From: Bacillota bacterium
GTDB lineage: Bacteria > Bacillota > Clostridia > Oscillospirales > Ruminococcaceae
Direction of reading: 5' to 3'
NCBI GenBank assembly: GCA_023396225.1
Contig: JAEWWT010000024.1
Coordinates: 248,001-312,000, forward strand
DNA: 64,000 nucleotides
Shown: piece after piece, positions 7,955 through 17,882 of the stretch
Position numbering within the stretch: the first letter of the stretch is position 1
How the letters are laid out: every line of letters begins with the position of its first letter
Made by a program: the position numbers and the translations under genes
Notes under the pieces: model-generated
Databases searched by the model: none
What the model saw: only the letters and a program-made list of their open reading frames with translations
What the model was told of the DNA's origin: nothing

Positions 7955-9031
7955 TTAACCTCTGCTGTTGAATAAATCAAAGAGATCACTGTAATCGTCA
8001 GAAGCTCTGTGCTGAGCTGTTGCGCTGTCATCAGGCTTTTCAACAGACTTATCAGTATTGACAACATTAGTATCAGTAAAGCCTGCAGCAATAACTGTAA
8101 TGCTGAGCTCGTCCTGCATAGATTCATCAAAGGATGTACCGAAGATCATATCTACGTTTGGATCAGCAGCCTCAGAAATAAGTTTTGTAGCTGTATCAAC
8201 ATCGTTTGCAAGAACATCTTCAGACATAACGATATTAATAAGAAGTCTTGTAGCACCGCTGATAGATGTTTCAAGAAGTGGGCTTGAGATAACAGCCTTA
8301 GCAGCTTCAGAAGCCTTGTCCTTACCAGAGCCATGACCGATAGCCATATGAGCATATCCAGCATTTTTCATAGTAGTTTCAACGTCAGCAAAGTCTAGAT
8401 TAATCATACCTTCAACTGTGATGAGCTCGGCAATGGATTTTACCCCTGTTTTAAGAATATCATCTGCAAGAGAGAACGAATCTCTCATAGTAAGAGGCTT
8501 GTCCGAACCGATAAGAAGACGTTCATTAGGAATAACAATGAGGGAGTCAACATGTTTTTTAAGTTCTTCAATACCTTTTTCAGCCTGAATCATTTTTGTT
8601 TTCTGTTCAAAATTGAAAGGCTTTGTTACAACGGCAACAGTAAGGATATCCATCTCCTGTGCTATTTCAGCAACAATAGGAGCAGCACCAGTACCAGTAC
8701 CGCCGCCCATACCGGCAGCAATGAAAACCATCTGTGCGCCCTTGAGAGCAGCAGATATTTCATCCTTGTTTTCCTGTGCGGAACGTTCACCTATTTCAGG
8801 CTTGTTTCCTGCACCTCTGCCTCGCGTAAGCTTTGCACCAATCTGAACCTTCTGAGAAGCCTTAGAAGATTTGAGCGCAGCAGCATCCGTGTTCACAGCT
8901 ATGTATTCAACGTCCTTGATGCCAGCAACAGCCATACAGTTAAGCGCATTTCCTCCGCCGCCACCAACTCCGACTACTTTTATATTTACATCAGGTATGA
9001 ATTCTTCGTTATCGAGAATAAATCCGCCCAT
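7955..9031 (-). CDS. ftsZ: Cell division GTPase FtsZ
   Basis: Tubulin-like GTPase that forms the cytokinetic ring. The GTP-binding tubulin signature GGGTGTGAAP is at residues 109-118. The glycine-rich GVGGGGGNALNCM is at 21-33 and the T7-loop region FADVETTMKNAG is present. The C-terminal linker is short. It ends DYSDLFDLFNSRG, a variant of the usual partner-binding tail. A good ribosome site AGGAGG precedes it, and it has its own promoter in the 148-nt gap to ftsQ. ftsA is not next to it. Confidence 0.97.
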   Translation of the reverse strand: MGGFILDNEEFIPDVNIKVVGVGGGGGNALNCMAVAGIKDVEYIAVNTDAAALKSSKASQKVQIGAKLTRGRGAGNKPEIGERSAQENKDEISAALKGAQMVFIAAGMGGGTGTGAAPIVAEIAQEMDILTVAVVTKPFNFEQKTKMIQAEKGIEELKKHVDSLIVIPNERLLIGSDKPLTMRDSFSLADDILKTGVKSIAELITVEGMINLDFADVETTMKNAGYAHMAIGHGSGKDKASEAAKAVISSPLLETSISGATRLLINIVMSEDVLANDVDTATKLISEAADPNVDMIFGTSFDESMQDELSITVIAAGFTDTNVVNTDKSVEKPDDSATAQHRASDDYSDLFDLFNSRG

Positions 9032-9082
9032 GTTAACGTCCTCCTATATATAGTAAATACCTATCAAACATACACAACATTT

Positions 9083-9111
9083 ATTTTATCATATAATCAG
9101 TACTTTTTCAA
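9083..9111 (-). promoter_or_regulatory. Internal sigma-A promoter for ftsZ
   Basis: On the minus strand: TTGAAA, 17 nt, TAAAAT. It allows ftsZ expression independent of the upstream dcw genes. Confidence 0.6.
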
Positions 9112-9179
9112 TACTTTTAATAAAATAAAGCAAAGAATTAAGCAATATTATTATAGTAATTTTATGATTTTATGATATA

Positions 9180-10076
9180 TTATTCCATCATACCAGTTGA
9201 AGCGCCATTTGTTGATGAAGAATCATCAGAAGATGTTGTCTCGGTTGTTGTTTCAGTATTGATGTTGCTTTCGTATATTTTGGCATTTTCCTCAATTGAT
9301 ACTTTATCGAGGAATGAAGCTTCACCATCTGAAAGAATTTTAAGTGTTCCTTCTGTATCTTTCCCTATTTTAGTGACTATAATTTCATTTGCAAAACGAA
9401 TTTTATAATCAAGTTCGGATATCAGCCCAAGTTGGATACAGATTCTGTTTTCGTAAAGACATGTGATATTCAGACGATCAGAGATATCATATTCTGTGAT
9501 CTTTCCGTCTGCACTTATGGAGTTATATTCAATAAGCTGGGAAATTATTTTTGTTTTGTTTTCATCCCCCGACTCAAATATATCTCCGACATTAAGGCTT
9601 TCAGCAGGTTCACATCCGTCTATTGTAATCAGATTGCTTCTTTCATTCTCAGTAATATCAAGAATTTTCCTGTCCTTACTGATGAGAAAGAATCCTTCTG
9701 GAAAACTGATCATTGCAGTTTCTTTGCATGGCGTGACTTCAATTTCTACTGTATTGGGGAATACACGCCTTATTTTTGTTTTTTCTATGTAAACAAGGTC
9801 ATGATTTATTTTTGAGGCGGTTTTCCCCATATTGGCTCTGATCATGTTTTCTCCTGCCGTAAGACCGCTTGACTTTACAATTTCTTCAGCAGTATAAACG
9901 GATGTGCCGACAACACGTACTTCTTCAATATTAAAAAACACCGTAACAGACAGAATTATAAATGCAGTCACAGCAATAAAAAGAATAAGCATATAGGAAA
10001 GAGACATATTTCTTTTATATCTTCTTCGCCCTGATTTATTATATTGTGAGGTACCTTGTTTTACAACATCCTGCAT
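9180..10076 (-). CDS. ftsQ: Division protein FtsQ/DivIB
   Basis: Bitopic membrane protein of the divisome. A basic N-terminus (SGRRRYKRN) is followed by one membrane segment (MLILFIAVTAFIILSVTVFF) and then a POTRA domain beginning IEEVRVVGTSVYTAEEIV. A KTKIRRVFPNTVEIEV beta unit follows. The tail is Thr/Ser-rich and low-complexity. The start is uncertain by 9 nt (TTG or ATG after GAAAGGA). The ATG is used. Confidence 0.88.
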   Translation of the reverse strand: MQDVVKQGTSQYNKSGRRRYKRNMSLSYMLILFIAVTAFIILSVTVFFNIEEVRVVGTSVYTAEEIVKSSGLTAGENMIRANMGKTASKINHDLVYIEKTKIRRVFPNTVEIEVTPCKETAMISFPEGFFLISKDRKILDITENERSNLITIDGCEPAESLNVGDIFESGDENKTKIISQLIEYNSISADGKITEYDISDRLNITCLYENRICIQLGLISELDYKIRFANEIIVTKIGKDTEGTLKILSDGEASFLDKVSIEENAKIYESNINTETTTETTSSDDSSSTNGASTGMME

Positions 10077-10132
10077 CAATTGCAAATCCTTTCAATTTAG
10101 TATTATTAAAGCCATTGTAATGTAAGGCATGA

Positions 10133-11386
10133 TTACATTCTTCTTATATCTGCACCTACTGAAGATAAAATAAGTTCAATATCCTCATATCCACGGTCAA
10201 TGTAGTGAATATCAGATATTTCTGTTGTTCCGTCAGCTGATAAAGCTGCAGTTACAAGAGCAGCACCACCTCTTAAATCTGTTGCGTCAACCCTTGCACC
10301 ATATAGCTTTCTGACACCTTCAACAATTGCAACTTTTCCTTCAACACGGATGTCAGCACCCATGCGCTGGAGAGCTCCGACGTGCTTGTATCTGTTTTCA
10401 AATATGTTTTCGACAAAAACAGTAGTACCATTGGATTTACAGAGAAGTGCCATAATAACAGCCTGTATATCCGTTGGAAATCCAGGGTATACCATTGTTC
10501 TTATTGTGTCTACTGATTTAAGTTTATTTGTGCCTTTAATATAAATGTTATTGCCATAACTGCTTATAAAGCAACCCATTTGCTCCAGTATTGGGGTGAT
10601 AGAATCTATATCATTAGGGTGACAATGTTTGATAAGCAAATCTCCTCCCGAAGCTGCTGCGCAAGCAAGATAAGTTGCGCAGACAATTCTGTCAGGCATA
10701 ATTTTATATGTGCATCCATGAAGCTTTGAAACCCCGTTAATTATTATCTGACCTTCACCCTCGCCCTTAATATCAGCGCCGCAGGCTTTTAGAAATCTTG
10801 CAAGGTCAATAATTTCAGGTTCTCTTGCAGCGTTCTGGATAATGGTTTTTCCCTCTGCAAGAACGGAAGCAAGAATAATATTTTCAGTAGCTCCTACGGA
10901 AGGGAATGACAGAGCAATTTTTGCACCGCTAAGCTTTTTTTCTACATTGCAGTCAAGCTGACCATACTCCTCATTTATTGTTATACCCATTTTTCTTAAT
11001 GCAGAAAGGTGCATGTCTATAGGTCTCGGACCTATGTCACAGCCGCCTGGAAATGTCATTCTGCATTTACCTGTTCTGCCGACGATAGCGCCCATAAAAA
11101 TAATGGAGGAACGCATTTCACGCATAAGTTCATCGGTTATGTCAACTCGGTCAATAACAGATGCGTCAATAGTAACAATGTTGCCGTCCATATTGGTTTT
11201 ACAGCCAATATAATTGAGTATTCTCAAAGCGGCATAAGTATCTGAAAGCTTAGGACAATTTGCGAGGGTAATCTTTTCACCGCACAGTACTGCAGCCGCA
11301 ATGATAGGAAGTGCTGCATTCTTTGCACCCTGCATGGAAATTTCACCGCTAATCCTTCTGCGGCCGTTTATAATAAGTTTCTGCAT
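10133..11386 (-). CDS. murA: UDP-N-acetylglucosamine 1-carboxyvinyltransferase MurA
   Basis: First committed step of peptidoglycan synthesis: transfers enolpyruvate from PEP to UDP-GlcNAc in the cytosol. The PEP-reactive cysteine is Cys116 in FPGGCDIGPRP, so a fosfomycin-sensitive type is expected. GAKNAALPIIAAAVL at the N-terminus and the closing RGGAALVTAAL and YEDIELILSSVGADI blocks are standard. Length 417 residues is normal. An AAGGAG site precedes the ATG. Confidence 0.97.
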   Translation of the reverse strand: MQKLIINGRRRISGEISMQGAKNAALPIIAAAVLCGEKITLANCPKLSDTYAALRILNYIGCKTNMDGNIVTIDASVIDRVDITDELMREMRSSIIFMGAIVGRTGKCRMTFPGGCDIGPRPIDMHLSALRKMGITINEEYGQLDCNVEKKLSGAKIALSFPSVGATENIILASVLAEGKTIIQNAAREPEIIDLARFLKACGADIKGEGEGQIIINGVSKLHGCTYKIMPDRIVCATYLACAAASGGDLLIKHCHPNDIDSITPILEQMGCFISSYGNNIYIKGTNKLKSVDTIRTMVYPGFPTDIQAVIMALLCKSNGTTVFVENIFENRYKHVGALQRMGADIRVEGKVAIVEGVRKLYGARVDATDLRGGAALVTAALSADGTTEISDIHYIDRGYEDIELILSSVGADIRRM

Positions 11387-11452
11387 ACCGTGCAGCTCCT
11401 TTATCGCATATTTATATCATACTATGCGATGAAGGAATATTGGTGCATGGGG

Positions 11453-12577
11453 CTATTTAATCAAGCTTTCAATAACAGAATAAATCCTGTCCGGAGTGTC
11501 TTTTACATACATTTCGCCTGCTTTTTTTGCAATGCAATTAAGTTTTGCAGGATTTTTGTAAAGCTGCTCAACTTTCTGAATTAACATTTCACTTGTCAGA
11601 TCCTTTTGTTCAATAACAATTGCGGCTCCTGATTTTCCGAGAACCATAGCATTATAATACTGATGATTTCCTGCTACAAAAGGTGAAGGGACAAGTATTG
11701 ATGCGCGTCCCAAAGCCTCAAGTTCAGATATTGCACTCGCACCTGCACGGCAGATTATCAGGTCTGCCGCAGCAGTACAGGTATCCATATTGTCAATGTA
11801 TTCCCTTACAATAAGGCGTGGATTATTTTTATAATCAATACCCTTGTCTGTAAGTGACAGTTCAAATGTGTCCTTGCCCATTCTGCCAAAGCTATGAATA
11901 TGGTTGATTTCAAGGTTATTTTTTGTATGCCATTCAATAAGGTCAGCAGCAGTTTCGTTTATTTTCCCAGCACCAAGGCTTCCACCCCATGAAAGGATAC
12001 ATAAGTTGCTGTCAAGTCCAAGTTCAGCTTTTGCTTCTGACTTTGACTTGCCAATAAAGCCTGTTCTGACAGGAAGTCCTGTAACAGTGTATTTTATACC
12101 TTTATCAAGATATTGAAGAGCATCTTCAACTGTAAGCATAACATGGTCGACATGTTTTGCAAGAAGCTTGTTTGTCATTCCCGGAAATGCATTCTGTTCA
12201 TGGATAGCAGTAGGTATTTTCATCTTTGCTGCCTGCATGACAACAGGACCGCTTACATATCCGCCTGTACCAATTACAAGATCAGGCTTGAATTCATTGA
12301 TGATCTGTCTTGCACGGTGGCCAGCTGTAGTAAGGTAAGCAAGTGCTCTGACATTTCGTGCAATATTTTTAGGAGTAATTTTTCGTTGGAAACCGCTAAC
12401 TTTTATAGGTGCAAAATCATAGCCTGCCTTTGGAACAAGATTTGATTCCATACCATTTGGTGTTCCTGCAAACAGAAATTCAGCGTCTGGGTTATGCTCT
12501 TTGATTATAGATGCTATTGCAAGAGCCGGATTTATGTGTCCTGCAGTTCCTCCCCCTGCAAGTAAAACCTTCAACAT
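11453..12577 (-). CDS. murG: MurG N-acetylglucosaminyl transferase
   Basis: Makes lipid II by adding GlcNAc to lipid I at the inner membrane face. The GGGTAGHINPALAIA donor loop is at residues 8-22. The UDP-GlcNAc block ICRAGASAISELEALGRASILVP is near the end. The open frame extends 104 codons further upstream, but that part is a shadow of ftsW. The true start is the ATG at 12577 with GGAGG close by, 11 nt after the ftsW stop. Confidence 0.96.
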   Translation of the reverse strand: MLKVLLAGGGTAGHINPALAIASIIKEHNPDAEFLFAGTPNGMESNLVPKAGYDFAPIKVSGFQRKITPKNIARNVRALAYLTTAGHRARQIINEFKPDLVIGTGGYVSGPVVMQAAKMKIPTAIHEQNAFPGMTNKLLAKHVDHVMLTVEDALQYLDKGIKYTVTGLPVRTGFIGKSKSEAKAELGLDSNLCILSWGGSLGAGKINETAADLIEWHTKNNLEINHIHSFGRMGKDTFELSLTDKGIDYKNNPRLIVREYIDNMDTCTAAADLIICRAGASAISELEALGRASILVPSPFVAGNHQYYNAMVLGKSGAAIVIEQKDLTSEMLIQKVEQLYKNPAKLNCIAKKAGEMYVKDTPDRIYSVIESLIK

Positions 12578-12588
12578 TGTGAATCCTC

Positions 12589-13824
12589 CTATGTTTCTAT
12601 CAATGACTGACGGGATATGTTCAGTATAATACCCATCTGAACAAGCTGCATGACAAGAGCTGTTCCTCCATAGCTGAAGAACGGAAGTGAAACTCCGGTG
12701 TTTGGTATAGTGTTTGTTACAACGGCAATGTTTAGTAAAGCCTGAAGACCAATCTGAACTGTAAGTCCCACAGCAAGCATCATGCCAAATTTGTCCGGTG
12801 ATTTTGTTGCAATATAAAATCCTCTGATAATAAAGAGAAGAAACAGAATTATTACCATGAGTGCGCCGACAAATCCAAGTTCTTCGCATACAATTGCAAA
12901 AACAAAGTCATTTTTTGATTCAGGAAGATACAAAAACTTCTGTCTTGAGTTGCCAAGTCCCAAACCGAAAAGTCCGCCTGAGCCGATAGCAATAAGTGAA
13001 TTCTGCGTCTGCCATGTTATATCCTTGATTTCATCATTGAAAGGATCCTGCCACGTTAGAAAACGCTTTTCAAAGTAGGTAAATCCTTTGGTAGTTGCAA
13101 GGTAGAATACGATGCCTATTACAAGAACGATTCCGACCGCACCGACTAAAAAGAGATGAGAAACTTTTGAACCTCCTACAAACATCATTATTGCACCGAT
13201 TGAGCAAATGATAATTGTACCCGAAAGGTGAGGCTGTAACAGCATAAGACCGCAGACAACTCCAAGAAAACCTACAAACGGAACAATGCCGTACTTGAAT
13301 TCTTTCATCTTTGAGTAGTTTACAGAAATAATATATGAAAACAGAAGAATAATAGCAAACTTCATGATTTCAGATGGTTGAAATTCAGGAACAATTTTAA
13401 AATCAACCCAACGGTAAGAGTCGTTATGAGGGGATTTGAAAGGACCTACTTTACAAAGTACAAGAAGTATTGCTGATCCGATGTATGCTCCATAAGCTAT
13501 CCATGCTTTTCTTAGATAATGATAGTCAAAGAAAGACATTATGAACATACCTGATAAGCCCAGCACTGCAGCGGTAAGCTGTTTTTTTACATAAAATGTT
13601 CCAGAATTGCCTTCGTTTATTGCCCAGGCATATCCTGCAGAGAACATCATGATAATTCCCATTACAAGCAGAACCATGATGATAAGAAAGAAAGTCAGAT
13701 CCATTGGTCCGGACACAATTTTTTCTTTATACCCCTTAGATGTTCCGTCAGGGTTAAGTCGGGGCTTCTGTACTTTATTATTTCTTGCACCTTTGTTTGG
13801 TAAAGCACCGGCTGTAGTTGCCAT
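12589..13824 (-). CDS. ftsW: SEDS-family lipid II polymerase FtsW
   Basis: Polytopic SEDS protein, the septal glycan polymerase that works with the class B PBP encoded upstream. A hydrophilic N-terminus of about 40 residues is followed by about ten membrane helices. The signature NTGVSLPFFSYGGTALV is near the C-terminus, and FQPSEIMKFA is also present. murD, which often lies between mraY and ftsW, is absent: the 94-nt gap contains no gene. Confidence 0.95.
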   Translation of the reverse strand: MATTAGALPNKGARNNKVQKPRLNPDGTSKGYKEKIVSGPMDLTFFLIIMVLLVMGIIMMFSAGYAWAINEGNSGTFYVKKQLTAAVLGLSGMFIMSFFDYHYLRKAWIAYGAYIGSAILLVLCKVGPFKSPHNDSYRWVDFKIVPEFQPSEIMKFAIILLFSYIISVNYSKMKEFKYGIVPFVGFLGVVCGLMLLQPHLSGTIIICSIGAIMMFVGGSKVSHLFLVGAVGIVLVIGIVFYLATTKGFTYFEKRFLTWQDPFNDEIKDITWQTQNSLIAIGSGGLFGLGLGNSRQKFLYLPESKNDFVFAIVCEELGFVGALMVIILFLLFIIRGFYIATKSPDKFGMMLAVGLTVQIGLQALLNIAVVTNTIPNTGVSLPFFSYGGTALVMQLVQMGIILNISRQSLIET

Positions 13825-13918
13825 TCACTGACCATCCTTTCATTGTAATTATAAGTAAATAAAGTCAATAATTTATTAAGTCCGTTATAGTATTGTCTTA
13901 GTTTAGTGATGTGTTGTC

Positions 13919-14932
13919 TTACAGAGAAAGGTTAAAGACAATATTAGCAATAATTCCAACAATTATAGCAACTGATGAAAAAGTAATAACAATTTTATAT
14001 TCTGAAAAACCTGTCATTTCAAAGTGATGATGAATAGGTGACATCTTGAAAATTCTTTTTCCTGTTGTCTTGAAGCTGATAACCTGAAGTACAACAGAGA
14101 GAGCCTCGCAGATATAAACAATGGCAATTACAGCAAGAAGAATATGTTGTCTTGTTGCAAAGCCTATAGCAACAATTGCGCCCCCCAAAAACATTGAGCC
14201 TGTGTCTCCCATAAATACCTTGGCAGGGTGGAGATTCCAGACAAGAAATCCTAAGCATCCTCCCGCAAGAGCCATTGAGAAGATTGAATATTCCCAGTTG
14301 CTCATAAAGCTGCACAGGACAACAAATGAAAGTCCTGAAATAACAGTAACAGTTCCGCAGAGTCCATCAATTCCGTCAGTAAGATTTACAGCATTTGTTA
14401 GGAATATCATATATAAAATCATAAGTGGATAATAGAATATCCCAAGTTCAAGTTCACCTATAAGAGGGAATACAACTGCTGTAGACCTGTCTCCGATGAT
14501 ATATAATGCAAGTAAGAAAGCACATGAGAATACTAACTGCATAGCCATTTTCTGCTTTGCTTTTAGTCCGAGGTTCTGTTTCTTTACTGCTTTGATATAG
14601 TCATCAAGGAAGCCTATGAATGAATTGAGAAGAGCAAATATTATTCCTGCAAGGAGCTTGTAGAGAAGTGTTTTGTCATCTGCAAGTACAAGTGTGTTTC
14701 TTGTCAGCCTGTAAAGCACAATACCAATGCCTGTGGAAACAATTGAACTGATAATAAACATGAATCCCCCCATGATAGGGGTACCCTGTTTATCCTTGTG
14801 CCACGCAGGACCTTTTTCATATATAGTCTGCCCGAAGTGTATTTTTTTAAGCAGCGGTATTAAAAATAAGCCTGTTGCAGATGCTACCCCAAAAGAAATA
14901 AGGGCAACCAGCAAATTGATCCAGAATGGCAT
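13919..14932 (-). CDS. mraY: Phospho-MurNAc-pentapeptide translocase MraY
   Basis: Integral membrane enzyme that moves phospho-MurNAc-pentapeptide onto undecaprenyl phosphate (lipid I). The active-site blocks are visible: GFLDDYIK, NAVNLTDGIDGLCG, FMGDTGSMFLGG and the C-terminal SPIHHHFEMTGFSE. Length 337 residues is normal. It begins 17 nt after murE-murF. Confidence 0.97.
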   Translation of the reverse strand: MPFWINLLVALISFGVASATGLFLIPLLKKIHFGQTIYEKGPAWHKDKQGTPIMGGFMFIISSIVSTGIGIVLYRLTRNTLVLADDKTLLYKLLAGIIFALLNSFIGFLDDYIKAVKKQNLGLKAKQKMAMQLVFSCAFLLALYIIGDRSTAVVFPLIGELELGIFYYPLMILYMIFLTNAVNLTDGIDGLCGTVTVISGLSFVVLCSFMSNWEYSIFSMALAGGCLGFLVWNLHPAKVFMGDTGSMFLGGAIVAIGFATRQHILLAVIAIVYICEALSVVLQVISFKTTGKRIFKMSPIHHHFEMTGFSEYKIVITFSSVAIIVGIIANIVFNLSL

Positions 14933-14949
14933 AACAGTTCCTCCAAATA

Positions 14950-17814
14950 CTACTTATATAATTCTTCAATTATTTCTTCAAGGTGCATTCCTCTGCTTGC
15001 CTTGAAGAGAACAATATCATTTGGTCTCAGTTTGAATTTCAGAAAGTTCACAACCATATCTTTCTGATTTGAACAACCCGAGTGCATACCAAGTTCATCA
15101 GCACGTTTTGCAATATACTTGGCATACTCACCATAACATACAAGTATATCTATATTCTTGCGAACAACGTATTCACCGAGCTTTTCATGGAGCTGAGGAG
15201 ATTTTGCACCAAGCTCAAGCATATCGCCAAGAACAGCAACACGTCTGCCTTCTCCCTCAGGATTCATATCAGCAAGAAGATTTATTGCAGCTTCCATTGA
15301 TGTTGGCGATGCGTTGTAGCAGTCAACAAGGAGAGTCTGCTCACCACGTTTTTCAATGTGCTGTCTTAACGAATCGGTTTTGAAATTCATTAAAGCCTTT
15401 GCAACTGCCCCCATATCGGCATTGCTTATCTTTGCAACAGTAGCAGCACACAAAGCATTCATTACATTGTGAATACCGGAGCATGGAAGAGTGAAGTTCT
15501 GTATAATCTCATTCTTATACATAAGGTCAAATGTAGAACCATACACATTGAAAGTAACATTTACAGCTCTGAAATCAGCATCTTCGTTTTCAATACCAAA
15601 GGTGATAATTTTATTTTTTATCGTATATTTCAACTTAATTGAATAAAGATATGGATCATCAGCATTTATAACAAGCGGAGCATCAGGAGTAGCGCCGTTG
15701 AGTATTTCCATCTTGGCTTTCAGGATGCCATCTTGTGAACCCAGATTTTCAAGGTGCGAATACCCTATATTTGTTATGACACAAACAGTAGGTCTTGCTG
15801 TTCGGGAAAGACTGTCAATCTCACCAAAATGTGACATGCCCATCTCAATGACTGCAGCTGAATAACTGTGATTAAGGGAAAATAATGTGAACGGAAGTCC
15901 GATTTCATTGTTATGATTTCCCTCTGTTTTCATTGTCTTGTATGATGTAGAAAGAGCAAGTGCTATCATTTCCTTGGTGGTTGTTTTTCCGACACTTCCG
16001 GTTACACCAATAAGAATCGGAGAAAACTTTGAACGATAATAGCATGCAAGGTCAAGAAGAGCCTTTCTTGTGTTAGGAACAATTATACAAGGACATTCGT
16101 CAACAACTCTTTCGGTAACAGCAACAACTGCTCCTGCCTTTATAGCATCCTTTACATAATCATGTCCGTCATACTTGTCACCCTTGATTGCAAAGAATAT
16201 AGATCCTTTTTGAATTGTTCTTGTATCAGAACTTATAAGGTCAACATATGCATACATCTGTGGATGTGATATAAGGTGTGGTTTACCGTTCATAGCGGCA
16301 ATTATATCAAAAACAGGAAGCTGTTCACGAATTTTCTTCTCAATATGAACTGCCTTGTTTGTGTTGAGTGCCTCTGCAACAACTTCACGTTCATCAAAAT
16401 GAATATGCACATTTCCAGAAAGAATCTGATAATCTTCATGTCCTTTTCCGGCAAGCACAATAGCATCGTCTTTCTGTGCTATTTTAATTGCATGACAAAT
16501 AGCTTCTTTTCTGTCTGTAATGACATCAAAAGGTTTTGAATTGCTAAGTCCTGCAACAATGTCATCTATGATTTTCTCAGGATTTTCGTTTCTTGGATTA
16601 TCTGAGGTGATTATAAGATAATCTGCATATTTTTCAGCAGCCTTTGCCATTAGGGGACGCTTTGTTTTATCCCTGTCACCGCCGCATCCGAACAGGCATA
16701 TAAGTCTGCCCTTGATATTTGCCTTAATATTAGGAAGCATATTTTCAAGAGCATCAGGAGTATGTGCATAGTCACAGATTACCATGAAGTCACGGTCAGT
16801 CGGAATAACTTCACATCTTCCTCTTACGCCCTTACAGCTTAACATAGCTCTTATTATTCCATTAATTGAAATTCCCATTTTTGAACATACTGCAATTGCT
16901 GCAACAGCATTGCTGACATTATACTGTCCGATCATATTAAGTGTTACAGGAAAGCTTTTTTCATGTGTGCAGAACCAAAACTTTGTTGTTCCGCCCTGAA
17001 CTTTAATGTTATCTCCGAAAACGCTTGCCTTTTCTTTAACTGCATAAGTGTACTTTTCACAGGTTATTTCTTTGTAAAGTCTTTCACCATATCCATCCTG
17101 TTTATTAATTATTGCAACACGGCAATGGTCTGTAAAGAGTTTTTTCTTTGCCTGATAGTAATTTTCCATTGTATTGTGGTAGTCAAGATGATCCTGTGTG
17201 AGGTTTGTAAAGACAGCAATATCAAATATAGCAGGACCAATCCTGTTCTGTTCAAGAGCAAAGGAGGATACCTCCATTACTGCATATTCGCAGCGACTGT
17301 CAACCATCTTCTTGAATAATGAATACAATTCATAAACTCTAGGAGTGGTGGAAGTTGATTCATCAGTTTTAACAGGCTCTCCGTTTATTTCAGTTCCTGT
17401 CGTACCGATAAAGCCAACCTTTTTACCATTCTGTCTTAAAATTTCTTTTATAAGTGTAGTCATGGTTGTCTTGCCGTTTGTACCTGTTACGCCAAGAAGA
17501 TGAAGTCTTTTTTCAGGATGACCGAACCATGCTGCGCAGAGCAGACCATAGAATTTTCTTGAATTATCAACAATTATCTGATTATCAACTTTAAGATCAT
17601 ATTCAGTAACTACACAAACAGCACCTTTGTCAAGCATTTCCTGGGCAGCTGTGTGTCCGTCAAAATTATTACCTTTTACGCAGATGAAAATAAATCCTGG
17701 TTCAAGATCTTTTGTATTATCTGTAAGGCCTCTGACTTCAGCCCTTGTATCAATCAATCTGACAACAGCATGTTGATTCTGCATTGCATCGTTAAGTAAA
17801 TCTGTTAACCTCAT
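14950..17814 (-). CDS. murEF: Fused MurE-MurF ligase
   Basis: One 954-residue polypeptide with two complete Mur ligases in order of use. The MurE half (about 1-490) has the ATP loop GVTGTNGKTT at 109-118, the YYQAKKKLF carbamylated-lysine region, and DNPRNENP at 405-412, the DNPR signature for meso-diaminopimelate addition. The MurF half (about 500-954) has DTRTIQKGSIFFAIKG, an ATP loop GVTGSVGKTTTK at 603-614, and DCYNASPTSMEAAI. It would add meso-DAP and then D-Ala-D-Ala. There is no stop or restart between the halves. Members of this order often encode them separately. Confidence 0.93.
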   Translation of the reverse strand: MRLTDLLNDAMQNQHAVVRLIDTRAEVRGLTDNTKDLEPGFIFICVKGNNFDGHTAAQEMLDKGAVCVVTEYDLKVDNQIIVDNSRKFYGLLCAAWFGHPEKRLHLLGVTGTNGKTTMTTLIKEILRQNGKKVGFIGTTGTEINGEPVKTDESTSTTPRVYELYSLFKKMVDSRCEYAVMEVSSFALEQNRIGPAIFDIAVFTNLTQDHLDYHNTMENYYQAKKKLFTDHCRVAIINKQDGYGERLYKEITCEKYTYAVKEKASVFGDNIKVQGGTTKFWFCTHEKSFPVTLNMIGQYNVSNAVAAIAVCSKMGISINGIIRAMLSCKGVRGRCEVIPTDRDFMVICDYAHTPDALENMLPNIKANIKGRLICLFGCGGDRDKTKRPLMAKAAEKYADYLIITSDNPRNENPEKIIDDIVAGLSNSKPFDVITDRKEAICHAIKIAQKDDAIVLAGKGHEDYQILSGNVHIHFDEREVVAEALNTNKAVHIEKKIREQLPVFDIIAAMNGKPHLISHPQMYAYVDLISSDTRTIQKGSIFFAIKGDKYDGHDYVKDAIKAGAVVAVTERVVDECPCIIVPNTRKALLDLACYYRSKFSPILIGVTGSVGKTTTKEMIALALSTSYKTMKTEGNHNNEIGLPFTLFSLNHSYSAAVIEMGMSHFGEIDSLSRTARPTVCVITNIGYSHLENLGSQDGILKAKMEILNGATPDAPLVINADDPYLYSIKLKYTIKNKIITFGIENEDADFRAVNVTFNVYGSTFDLMYKNEIIQNFTLPCSGIHNVMNALCAATVAKISNADMGAVAKALMNFKTDSLRQHIEKRGEQTLLVDCYNASPTSMEAAINLLADMNPEGEGRRVAVLGDMLELGAKSPQLHEKLGEYVVRKNIDILVCYGEYAKYIAKRADELGMHSGCSNQKDMVVNFLKFKLRPNDIVLFKASRGMHLEEIIEELYK

Positions 17815-17882
17815 AATAACCTCCGCATAAAGGAATTTTGGGAATCTGCCAAGTAGACTAGAAAGTCAACTCGGAATTTAAA

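Noticed and set aside
8552..9175. 207-codon forward frame opposite ftsZ
   Set aside because: The translation is Phe/Ser/Tyr/Asn-rich, typical of antisense shadows, and the ftsZ promoter and ribosome site occupy the other strand.
12578..12889. 104-codon N-terminal extension of MurG
   Set aside because: It lies wholly within ftsW in another frame, lacks similarity to MurG, and the ATG at 12577 has the ribosome site.
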